Shown here piece by piece: positions 1-7,100 of a stretch of DNA of 8,104 nt. The position numbers were made by a program, and so were the translations under genes. The stretch covers positions 1-8,104 of the forward strand of contig DHFN01000096.1 in the NCBI GenBank assembly GCA_002402275.1, in the 5' to 3' direction. This DNA is from Anaerolineales bacterium UBA4823 (GTDB taxonomy: Bacteria; Chloroflexota; Anaerolineae; Anaerolineales; UBA4823). Numbering within the stretch: position 1 is the first letter of the stretch; each line of letters opens with the position of its first letter. The notes under the pieces were generated by a model that was given only the letters and a program-made list of their open reading frames with translations, was not told the origin of the DNA and made no database searches.

Positions 1-63
1 AGTATCCTCTCACCTGATAATCCACCCAGGATCTAGGGACTGGCTGGTGTCTGCGGTGCCACT
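1..63. repeat. S block (63 bp), first copy
   Basis: By eye this matches 264-326 at 61 of 63 positions and is also closely matched by 3215-3277. In every copy it ends immediately before the left inverted repeat of a P element. Confidence 0.88.
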
Positions 64-158
64 GTAAGGGCGGGTTTCCCAGGGGATATGAACATCTCAA
101 GACGCCAAGAGTGATTGCTATCAATCATATTTGTTATGTAAGCCAAACCTGCCCTTAC
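64..158. repeat. P element (95 bp) with 14-bp terminal inverted repeats
   Basis: The left end is GTAAGGGCGGGTTT (64-77) and the right end is AAACCTGCCCTTAC (145-158), inverted with one mismatch. The copies at 3092-3186 and 3278-3372 have the same length and internal sequence. The ends read TA-AGGGCGGG and CCCGCCCT-TA one base in, which would fit a TA-targeting (IS630/Tc1-like) MITE. That reading is inference, since no empty site can be seen. Confidence 0.85.
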
Positions 159-235
159 TAGGCTAGGAACACCTCAAGACGTCAGGAGTGATCGCTAGCA
201 GTCTTATAGGTTATACCAGACAAACCCGCCCTTAC
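159..235. repeat. H block (77 bp), right-end derivative of P
   Basis: The last 66 bp (170-235) match the right two thirds of P, from CACCTCAAGAC to the inverted repeat AAACCCGCCCTTAC (222-235). The left 29 bp of P, including its left inverted repeat, are replaced by an 11-bp stretch. The same form occurs at 3373-3449. Confidence 0.82.
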
Positions 236-263
236 ACCCAGACTCCTTGCACGAGGGATGCTG

Positions 264-326
264 AGTATCCTCTCACCTGATAATCCACCCAGTATCTAGG
301 GACTGGCTGGTGTCTGCGGTGCCAAT
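264..326. repeat. S block (63 bp), second copy
   Basis: It differs from the first S block (1-63) at only two positions and starts exactly 263 bp after it. It is preceded by the 28-bp L linker (236-263), which recurs at 3187-3214. Confidence 0.88.
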
Positions 327-422
327 GTAAGGGCGGGTTTCCCAGGGGATATGGAAACCTCAAGGCACCAAGAATGAGCGCTATCAGTCTTATAGATTAT
401 ACAAGTCAAACATGCTCTTCAC
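327..422. repeat. Decayed P element
   Basis: The left inverted repeat GTAAGGGCGGGTTT (327-340) is perfect and the interior follows P. The right end near 408-422 (AAACATGCTCTTCAC) has diverged by substitutions and an extra base, so the inverted pairing is largely lost. Confidence 0.7.
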
Positions 423-468
423 ATCAAGCTTGCTTTGGATTCTCTCAATTTATGGTCTATCATTTGAT

Positions 469-500
469 AGGAGCGCGACCAAATATCAGATCGCGCTCCT
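469..500 (-). terminator. Strong hairpin downstream of the 772-residue gene, possible terminator
   Basis: A perfect 10-bp inverted repeat (AGGAGCGCGA at 469-478, TCGCGCTCCT at 491-500) encloses a 12-base loop. It lies about 74 bp beyond the minus-strand stop at 574. The stem is GC-rich but neither strand shows a T-run after it, so it is not a canonical intrinsic terminator. It may stabilise the mRNA 3' end or be an unrelated palindrome. It is not part of the P/H/S repeat family. Confidence 0.4.
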
Positions 501-573
501 GGTACAGATATATTTACGGGTTTAGTTATGGAAAGCGAATAAATATACTGAAACGAATCGCCCAATACCTCAC

Positions 574-2892
574 TTATCTCATGACTAGAGGTAAATATTG
601 ATAAAATTTATTTCCCAGCAGGGCAAAATAAGAGAAATGATTAGGGCAGGCAGTGACTCGGTCCAAATCGCAATCCGCTTGGCTGGTGGATTCTTTTACC
701 CAATTGCTACCATCCCAAGAATAAATACCAAGAAGATCATTCTCACTTGCCAGCCAACCTTTGTAATCCACCGTCATCGTGTAGCAAGAGCCGGGGACAA
801 TAGTAGCCGACCCATCGGTAGTAAGATCGAATATCCGCCAGGCGCTTAGGCTGCCGGTCAAAGGCGCCTGGGACGAAGTTGTGGGCGTATAGGTGATCAC
901 CGTATTGGCTGTGACCAAGCCGGCCGGAAACTCAAGGTGAACATTTCCATCTTTGGAAAAGAGATCGCCTCCTTCGGTTGGAGTCACTTCGGTCGAGACC
1001 GAAACATCGTCATTAGGACGGTTCGAAAGGATGATCCCGTTTCCTCCTCCGATCCAGATGACCGGTCCAAGACCATAGTGGGTTGCATGCACGCTGTTAG
1101 GACCGCCGAAGTTCAATGGGATGTCCTCGGCAATCCAGCTAATGCCCAGGTCACCAGTTGCCAAAGCCAAAGTCTCATAGGTTGTGTTACTTCCCCCAAC
1201 CACCCAGCCCCAGCCAGGTCCCGAAAAGTCTATATCATTATAATATTCGATCCCAGTCATGTCTCTCTGGATCTGCCAGGTAGTGCCTCCATTGGATGTG
1301 AAGAGGATGAAATCATCTCCAGCGACCCAGACCCAATGATCATAGCAATACAAGCTTTTCAGCGTTTTATTTACTCCACTGTTCTGAGAATTCCAATGCT
1401 TTCCCCCATCATTTGTTGCATAAATAGTACCGTATTCTCCCACTGCCCAGCCGTTATTAAAATCGCTGAAGCAAACATCGAGCAAGTTGTGTTGGTCTTC
1501 TATATATTTTTGTTCGGTCCAGTCTTGCCCGCCATTGGTCGTAGCATAAATCCAGCCGTTGCCATCTCCGGCTCCACCTACCGCCCAGCCATATGCTGCA
1601 TTCATAAAATGGAGCCCGCGCATTGGGAGATAACTTAACTCGAGTTGGGATGTCCAATGGGCACCGCCGTCCAATGTAGAAAAAATGTAGCCGTCCCCCA
1701 AACTACCTGCTACAGCCCAACCGATATTAGCGTTGACGAATTCGATATCATTGACAAAATCAATGCCTGTTTTTTGGACACTCCAGGTTAAGCCGCCATC
1801 TTGGGTGTGGAGGATTTGACCGGGGAAACCCGAACTAGACCAACCCACCGCCGCCCAGCCGCGCTGGTCGTCCACGAAAAAAAGATCATTGATGGAGCCC
1901 GTGGTCGAACCAATTGGCTGTTCCCAACTACTGCCGCCATTGGCGGTGGCAAGCACCATTCCTGCCTCTCCACCTATCCAACCATGATTGGCATCAATGA
2001 AATCCACTCCATAGAGGTTATTGTCTGTCCCGCTATTGATCGTCTCCCTCCAGTCATATGGAGGTAGTGTATGTTGAGCTATAAAACCCCCTGCGCCGAT
2101 AATCAACCCTCCACCGCCGGGGGTTAATTCGATATCATAAAGATCTCTGGTCCAACCACTCATAGACCAACTTCCCCAGGATGTTCCACCGTTTGTTGTT
2201 TTACAAAGACCGCTTCCCTGCCCAACTATCCAGCCGTTATAGCGATCGGTGAAATCCACATCATAGAATTCATGAGTTTCGCTAGGACAAGATTGGTTTC
2301 CCCAATTGATCCCCCCATCAGTGGTGGCGATAACCAGACCAGACGCACCGACTGCCCAGCCATAGGATGTATCCACGAAATCCAAGCCATATAAATGATT
2401 GGTTGTCCCGCTGGTCTGCTGGGTCCAATTCGTACCCCCATTATTGGTATATAAGATGGTGCCGTTATTCCCGACAACCCAGCCGGTGTTTGCATCAAGA
2501 AAGAAGAGACGGTTTAAATCAGCCGAAGAAGGGGAGGTCTGTTTATTCCAGCTCAGTCCGCCATCTTCAGAATAAAGAATGATGCCTTGCTCGCCAACCG
2601 CCCAACCACGTAATTCGTTTATGAACTGAACGTGTTTTAGGTCTGTTTTGACCCCGCTTAAAACCTGCTGCCAACTCACTCCCCCGTCGGAGGAGCGAAT
2701 GATCAACCCACCATCTCCCACGGCGATGCCCAAGGAGGCAGTTGGGAAAGATACCCCTCTTAATACTCCCCCGGCTACCCAATGCCAACCCGGCAGGTTT
2801 TGATATCCATCTGGCTCCGCTGCGACTTGAATTGGCTGTGCCACTCCAATTAGAAGTGCCAAGACAATGAAGGCTCTCCTAAGAATTTTCAT
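574..2892 (-). CDS. Exported double beta-propeller protein with Ycf48/BNR-type (Asp-box) repeats, ZU5-like domain and YLPLVMR C-terminal tail
   Basis: The protein has 772 residues from the ATG at 2892, chosen because a GAAAGGA ribosome site (2901-2907) lies 8 nt upstream and the product then begins with a signal peptide (MKILRR plus a hydrophobic core, likely cleavage after A25 in VAA|E). An upstream in-frame ATG at 2937 would bury the signal and is less likely. Residues about 36-629 hold some 14 repeats of 40-47 residues of the type LxxVxFxDxxxGWAVGxxGxI..TxDGGxxW. About 12 have clear Asp-box motifs (first one SSDGGVSW, residues 67-74), enough for two seven-bladed propellers. Residues about 630-762 resemble a ZU5-like domain (EGGDLFSKDG, LEFPAGLVT, HFSYFALL). 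The chain ends KFYQYLPLVMR. Ycf48 of cyanobacteria helps assemble photosystem II, but the repeat is widespread and nothing here suggests photosynthesis. The likely role is binding or scaffolding outside the membrane; the ligand is unknown. It has its own promoter and sits between two repeat arrays. Confidence 0.9.
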   Translation of the reverse strand: MKILRRAFIVLALLIGVAQPIQVAAEPDGYQNLPGWHWVAGGVLRGVSFPTASLGIAVGDGGLIIRSSDGGVSWQQVLSGVKTDLKHVQFINELRGWAVGEQGIILYSEDGGLSWNKQTSPSSADLNRLFFLDANTGWVVGNNGTILYTNNGGTNWTQQTSGTTNHLYGLDFVDTSYGWAVGASGLVIATTDGGINWGNQSCPSETHEFYDVDFTDRYNGWIVGQGSGLCKTTNGGTSWGSWSMSGWTRDLYDIELTPGGGGLIIGAGGFIAQHTLPPYDWRETINSGTDNNLYGVDFIDANHGWIGGEAGMVLATANGGSSWEQPIGSTTGSINDLFFVDDQRGWAAVGWSSSGFPGQILHTQDGGLTWSVQKTGIDFVNDIEFVNANIGWAVAGSLGDGYIFSTLDGGAHWTSQLELSYLPMRGLHFMNAAYGWAVGGAGDGNGWIYATTNGGQDWTEQKYIEDQHNLLDVCFSDFNNGWAVGEYGTIYATNDGGKHWNSQNSGVNKTLKSLYCYDHWVWVAGDDFILFTSNGGTTWQIQRDMTGIEYYNDIDFSGPGWGWVVGGSNTTYETLALATGDLGISWIAEDIPLNFGGPNSVHATHYGLGPVIWIGGGNGIILSNRPNDDVSVSTEVTPTEGGDLFSKDGNVHLEFPAGLVTANTVITYTPTTSSQAPLTGSLSAWRIFDLTTDGSATIVPGSCYTMTVDYKGWLASENDLLGIYSWDGSNWVKESTSQADCDLDRVTACPNHFSYFALLGNKFYQYLPLVMR

Positions 2893-2900
2893 TGTAGGAA

Positions 2901-2907
2901 TCCTTTC
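2901..2907 (-). promoter_or_regulatory. Ribosome binding site deciding the start of the 772-residue gene
   Basis: On the minus strand GAAAGGA is followed by 8 nt and then ATG (2892-2890). This favours MKILRR over the in-frame ATG 15 codons upstream. Confidence 0.75.
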
Positions 2908-3014
2908 TATGCAAAAGCAAATATAAACCAAGCCCAAACAGGACTACATATAACCGATTTGTTTATTACAAAAATTAGAGAGACACAAAGCGAAGAAGAA
3001 AGCGATGCATATTA

Positions 3015-3043
3015 ATAATACACAAATATTAAACGAGAGTCAA
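3015..3043 (-). promoter_or_regulatory. Sigma-70-type promoter for the 772-residue gene
   Basis: The minus strand reads TTGACT (3043-3038), a 17-bp spacer, then TATTAT (3020-3015). Each hexamer matches the consensus at 5 of 6 positions at ideal spacing. Transcription would start near 3008, giving an untranslated leader of about 115 nt. It lies just inside the left boundary of the second repeat array, so the gene has its own promoter outside the repeats. The surrounding stretch 2940-3060 is AT-rich and non-coding. Confidence 0.65.
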
Positions 3044-3091
3044 TATGCACGTACGAGTAGCCAATTGATAGCTGGTATCTGCGGTGCCACT

Positions 3092-3186
3092 GTAAGGGCG
3101 GGTTTCCCAGGGGATATGAACACCTCAAGACGCCAGAAGTGATCGCTATCAGTCATGGCAGTTATGTCAGACAAACCCGCCCTTAC
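3092..3186. repeat. P element (95 bp) with perfect 14-bp terminal inverted repeats
   Basis: GTAAGGGCGGGTTT at 3092-3105 and AAACCCGCCCTTAC at 3173-3186 are exact inverse complements. It has the same length as 64-158 and 3278-3372. Confidence 0.88.
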
Positions 3187-3214
3187 GCCCAGACTCCTCG
3201 CACAATGGATGCTA

Positions 3215-3277
3215 AGTATCCTCTCACCTGATAATCCACCTAGTATCTAGGGACTGGCTGGTGTCTACGGTGCCAAT
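3215..3277. repeat. S block (63 bp), third copy
   Basis: It matches 264-326 at 61 of 63 positions by eye, is preceded by the L linker (3187-3214) and is followed directly by a P element. Confidence 0.88.
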
Positions 3278-3372
3278 GTAAGGGCGGGTTTCCCAGGGGA
3301 TATGGAAACCTCAAGACGCCAGGAATGATTGCTATCAGTCATGGCAGTTATGTTAGACAAACCCGCCCTTAC
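3278..3372. repeat. P element (95 bp) with perfect 14-bp terminal inverted repeats
   Basis: The left repeat at 3278-3291 and right repeat at 3359-3372 are exact inverse complements. It is immediately followed by an H block. Confidence 0.88.
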
Positions 3373-3449
3373 AAGACTAGGAGCACCTCAATGCGCCTGG
3401 AGTGATTGCTATCAGTCATATAGGTTATACCAGACAAACCCGACCTTAC
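3373..3449. repeat. H block (77 bp), second copy
   Basis: It has the same construction as 159-235: 11 bp of its own (AAGACTAGGAG) followed by 66 bp matching the right part of P. The terminal repeat is AAACCCGACCTTAC (3436-3449), one base off consensus. Confidence 0.82.
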
Positions 3450-3555
3450 AAGACTACGCGCACCTCAAAATAACGAGTAAATCACCATCAGTTACCCCGG
3501 ATGTACTATGCAGCCCAGCCTCGCAGATCAACCTTGGTCCCCCTATATAATAGTA

Positions 3556-4152
3556 TTAACGGATTATCGTCGGCATGAATATTAATTCTCCCACCGGCGG
3601 CTGAACGAGAACCGGGGCGCTATCCGAGATGATCACTTTGCAATTACCGGAATTAACCAAACTTTTGGAAATCACCAGCGCATTGCGGTCGACCAGCATG
3701 CTGTCATTCAAAGTGACGGTTGTGCCAGTGGTTTTTGGCTTGATTGCGCGGAAGTACAAATAGGCAATCACACCGTTGCCGTCCACACCGGTGTCTTTAC
3801 TCAAGCGGGTAGCTGCTGCATTGGTAGCTTCCTTGGTGGTGCTGCCAGATACAACAACCTTGGGGGGCATCAGGTAATGACGGGCGCCATCGGAACGTAA
3901 ATGGTTGCCCGGTATCAGGGCAACCCATTCGAGGGTCTCCGGATGATATTGGGTGTCAAATTGCCAGGCATACAGGTCGAGGGTGTCAGTGACCGCTACG
4001 GTCAAATAGAAGATTTGACCGGTGCGCACGGTCAAGCTGATGGGTTTGCAACCGAATGTGGGCGTTTGGGCTTGGGCGCTGTGGTTATTCAAAAAGCCAT
4101 AGAATGCCAGGATTGCAATAAGTGCAGAAAGGAGGATCATTAACTTTTTCAT
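3556..4152 (-). CDS. Small exported single-cohesin protein with FMPTIIR C-terminal tail
   Basis: The protein has 198 residues. MKKLMILLSALIAILAF is a signal peptide with likely cleavage after AQA (residue 28). Residues about 34-176 read as one cohesin module: the early strand SLTVRTGQIFYLTVAVTD, the signature DLYAWQFDTQYHPETLEWV (59-77), and the late GVDGNGVIAYLYFRA (122-136) leading to TVTLNDSMLVD. C35 and C171 are the only mature cysteines and could form a disulfide joining the module ends. A short PPVGE linker leads to the tail IFMPTIIR. Cohesins bind dockerins through a calcium-dependent interface, and the gene directly upstream encodes a dockerin protein, so that is the probable partner (inference). 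Start: ATG at 4152, with GAGGGTG (4157-4163) as ribosome site. It is the second gene of the operon, 14 bp after its neighbour. A single cohesin with no enzyme or carbohydrate-binding module argues for a receptor or anchor rather than a cellulosomal scaffoldin. Confidence 0.88.
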   Translation of the reverse strand: MKKLMILLSALIAILAFYGFLNNHSAQAQTPTFGCKPISLTVRTGQIFYLTVAVTDTLDLYAWQFDTQYHPETLEWVALIPGNHLRSDGARHYLMPPKVVVSGSTTKEATNAAATRLSKDTGVDGNGVIAYLYFRAIKPKTTGTTVTLNDSMLVDRNALVISKSLVNSGNCKVIISDSAPVLVQPPVGELIFMPTIIR

Positions 4153-4156
4153 TTTT

Positions 4157-4163
4157 CACCCTC
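4157..4163 (-). promoter_or_regulatory. Ribosome binding site of the cohesin gene, in the 14-bp operon gap
   Basis: GAGGGTG on the minus strand lies entirely inside the gap between the dockerin-gene stop (4167) and the cohesin ATG (4152). This supports co-transcription with separate translation initiation. Confidence 0.7.
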
Positions 4164-4166
4164 GCT

Positions 4167-7100
4167 TTACGGAAGAGGAAACTCTTCTAACCCGTAATCA
4201 AGTCGAACGCTGCCGCTGGAGAGGTCGAATTTCATGATTTGCTGATCGTATTGATAGAGCAATGGGCTGGAATCGAATTCGCCGTTATCGTTCATGCCGA
4301 CCTTGTAATACAGCCACACTTCGGCATTTTCCCAATCAGGGATAATTTGACCCCCAAAATCATAGGTCAAGGTGGTGTCGGAGAAGATCAACTCACTCGC
4401 ACCCCCTTCGGGAGCAAATATTCGTTTTAGTATTTCCCCGGTTTTCGCATTGACCAGGCGGGCTTCGATGACCTGAATGGCGGATTTGATCCCCGAATCG
4501 GAGATGATCGGAACCGGAATGGGGACTCCTTCGTACTCGACGCTGGCGAGAAACATATGGGCTTCAAAGGTCTGCGGATCGAAGCGAGCTTGAACGAAAT
4601 TCATCATACGACTATCGCTAGGTCCGCTGTAAGCTGCTGAAGCGTTGTAATTATACGCCCCATAGACGATATAGATGCCGTAATCAGGCCAGAATTTATC
4701 TTTGAACTGATCGAAGACTTTTTTCTTGAGCCACGATGCATCCTCAGGCGGTTCGGGCAGCAGGTCGCTAGTGGATTCGTCAATCACCCGGCTGGCAACT
4801 CGATCTTCTTTCCCGAAGGTGGTGAGGGTTAGGTCGAAGTCCATGGATAGATCTGCGAGCAGGGTTTCTAAGCCGGCGGTGAGGGAAAGGGTTTCATTGG
4901 TGTCGGTATAGCCTGATTTAGAAACGACTAAAGAAGTGCAGCTAGCAGCTAAGGCCAGATCAAATACGCCTTGCTGATCGGTTTGGGTGTTATTTTCACA
5001 AGCGTTAACATTTGCGCCCACAACTGGACTTCCGAAATCATTGATAACGTTGCCGTGCAGGTAAGCAACGGTGGTGATGTCAAGCTTTGCTTCATACGTT
5101 TCTTCCTCGAAGGGGTTAATCGTGATGGGTTCGCTCTGGCGGGCATAGTCAGCTTTGCTAACCCGGATTTGATACTGCCCGGGGATCAATTTTGCCAGAT
5201 TCGGTTCGTCATCTGGCGAGAAATTACCGCTTGCATCGGTGGTTGTTTCGATGCTCAAGCCTTCCCCTTCCAGGCGCACCGTTGCACCTGAGAGAGGATT
5301 TCCCTCGTTATCTGTAATGGTGCCGCTCAAACTGCCCCAGCGGTTGGTCTTCAATACGGCAGTGTTGCTGGGCGAATAATCTATTGTGTAGGGATCACTG
5401 CTGTTGCGTTGCACGCCCAGGGTTACCGAGGTGGGGGCTGCATACCCAGTCGCCTGCCAGTTGATGGTGTAATTAATAGCAGAATCACCTACGGGGATAT
5501 CCTTCCCCAAGACGGTGGTGTAATCTGAAACAGGAATATCGGTTTTTGAGTAAGAGCCGCCCGCGATGCTGGCTGTGCCGACATTCAGCTCCACACTCCT
5601 GCCGCCGCGGGCGGTGTCGGTCTCATCCTCGACAATCAAAAACAACCCGGTTTTGGTCGGCAGTTTTTGGACCAAAATAGGCACTGAAAGGCTATTGTTT
5701 TCCTCGCTGGTCTCGGCAATACTCTTGTCGGGATCTACTTCCAAATGCAGGCGAAAATATTCCATCTCCTCCAAGCCTGAGGGAGGGGTTTCGGGTAAGG
5801 ATAAGACGGTATTCGTAAAGGTTTGGGTAGTATGAACAGCCAGGGGATTGACTGTTTGAGTGGTTCCCACTATACTTTGCCCTTCTTCGGTTTCCAGGGC
5901 AATGGATAATGAGGAAGCTGTAGAGGTAAACCATCCCTCATTGAAGATTGTGGTTGTGATTGCCAGGGACCCTCCCCAGCGGGCGATCAGGGGCTCAAAA
6001 TCCAGATGGGCAGCATCTACTCCCAGGTCACTGCGGCTCAGATCTTGAGCGGCAGCATCGAACGCCGTGCCCAGGTGACATAGTGCTTCCCCGGGGCAGG
6101 GTGGGTAACCGGAATCGTAAGGGTGGCTGAATGTAACCTGGATATCTCCTTCCCCATCTACCATGATCTGTGGGTTACCCATAGGTTCCCCGTATAAGAA
6201 CCAGCGCATGGGCAAAAGCGGATCGCCATTTGAGGTGAAACTGCCATAAGCTGAATGGACACTGCTGCGCCCCCAGCCGGTCACAGCCAGTAAATGCAGG
6301 TTGTCATTCGCGTCCAAGGCAAAAACTGGAGGGCGAGCATAACCACTACTATCCCATTGTGAAAACAGCACAAAATCATCTAAGGCATGATTTCCTTCTG
6401 GAGTAATTTTTTCCAGGTAAAGATTGGGTTTGTAAGCTTGGTGCCAAAGGATGTAGGCATTGCCCTGGCTATCTACTTCCAGATCGGGTGGACGAGTACC
6501 ATTTACGCCACCATAAGCAGTGTAACCTATCAGTTGTTCACTGAGTGAGGGTGTATCACCGCTTCCATAACGGGCGTAATAAATACGATCGGTTCCTTCT
6601 TCTTGGTACCACATCAAGTGGATATTGTTTTCATGGTCCACACTCACTTGATGATATCGAGGGACGGTATCGCTTTCGGCAGGGTGAGCAGCCAGGCTGA
6701 CATCGCCATCCGCTTGAAGATATAAGAGGGTAGGAATAGCATGGGGCCAGGTGTTAAAAAATGCATAGGCATTTCCTTGCTGATCGAGGGCAACATCCAA
6801 ATTTCTACCACCATAAAAAGAAGGGGTATCTACTTCCTCATCGTATACTTTGCTTGGTGGCAGCACCTGGTAACCCCATTGATCGAAGCGGGCTTGATAT
6901 AATGTGTCAACCTTCACCCACACCATGTGCGCGTTTCCCTCCTGATCACATCCAATATCGACTGTCCCGGTATTGTTTCCGGCTAATTGGACGTCATCGA
7001 TCAAGGTGTTGCCGAACCGGTCAAGGCGGCTAAAAAATACTGCATTGTCATTTCCCCAAATGATGTTGATATTCCCCGAGCCGTCAATGCAGCTATCTTG

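Larger units (their letters stand above)
1..422. repeat. Modular repeat array, copy 1 (block order S-P-H-L-S-P')
   Basis: The array is made of reusable blocks: S (63 bp, 1-63 and 264-326), P (95 bp with terminal inverted repeats, 64-158), H (77 bp right-end derivative of P, 159-235), L (28-bp linker, 236-263) and a decayed P (327-422). The same blocks, in the same orientation, recur at 3071-3449 on the other side of the 772-residue gene. The array probably continues left of the window, because position 1 falls exactly at an S block start. No credible gene lies in it; short open frames through it are incidental. It is 3' of the minus-strand gene ending at 574, so its inverted repeats could also affect transcript ends (inference). 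Confidence 0.9.
3071..3449. repeat. Modular repeat array, copy 2 (block order s-P-L-S-P-H)
   Basis: The array starts inside an S block (3071-3091 matches the last 21 bp of S with one mismatch) and continues P (3092-3186), L (3187-3214), S (3215-3277), P (3278-3372) and H (3373-3449). A decayed fragment resembling the start of another H (AAGACTACGCGCACCTCAA) follows at about 3450-3468. Orientation matches array 1. The period between S ends is 186 bp here and 263 bp in array 1; the 77-bp difference is exactly one H block. The rest of 3450-3555, up to the stop of the cohesin gene, holds nothing I can identify. Confidence 0.9.

Noticed and set aside
1..422. Repeat cluster as a CRISPR array
   Set aside because: The units are 28-95 bp blocks in variable order, the intervening sequences are themselves repeated, and no short identical repeats alternate with unique spacers. 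No cas gene is nearby.
937..1638. Long plus-strand open frame of 233 codons
   Set aside because: It lies wholly antisense to the repeat-containing gene at 574-2892, whose frame has a signal peptide, regular Asp-box repeats and its own promoter and ribosome site. The antisense frame has low-complexity composition typical of a shadow.
574..2892. Photosystem II assembly factor (Ycf48) as the function of the propeller protein
   Set aside because: The repeat is Ycf48-like, but the protein is about twice the usual length, has an added ZU5-like domain and a sorting-like tail, and no photosynthesis gene is nearby. Only the fold, not the function, carries over.
3329..3550. Plus-strand open frame crossing the end of repeat array 2
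   Set aside because: It reads through P and H blocks and has no ribosome site. The equivalent sequence in array 1 does not keep the frame.
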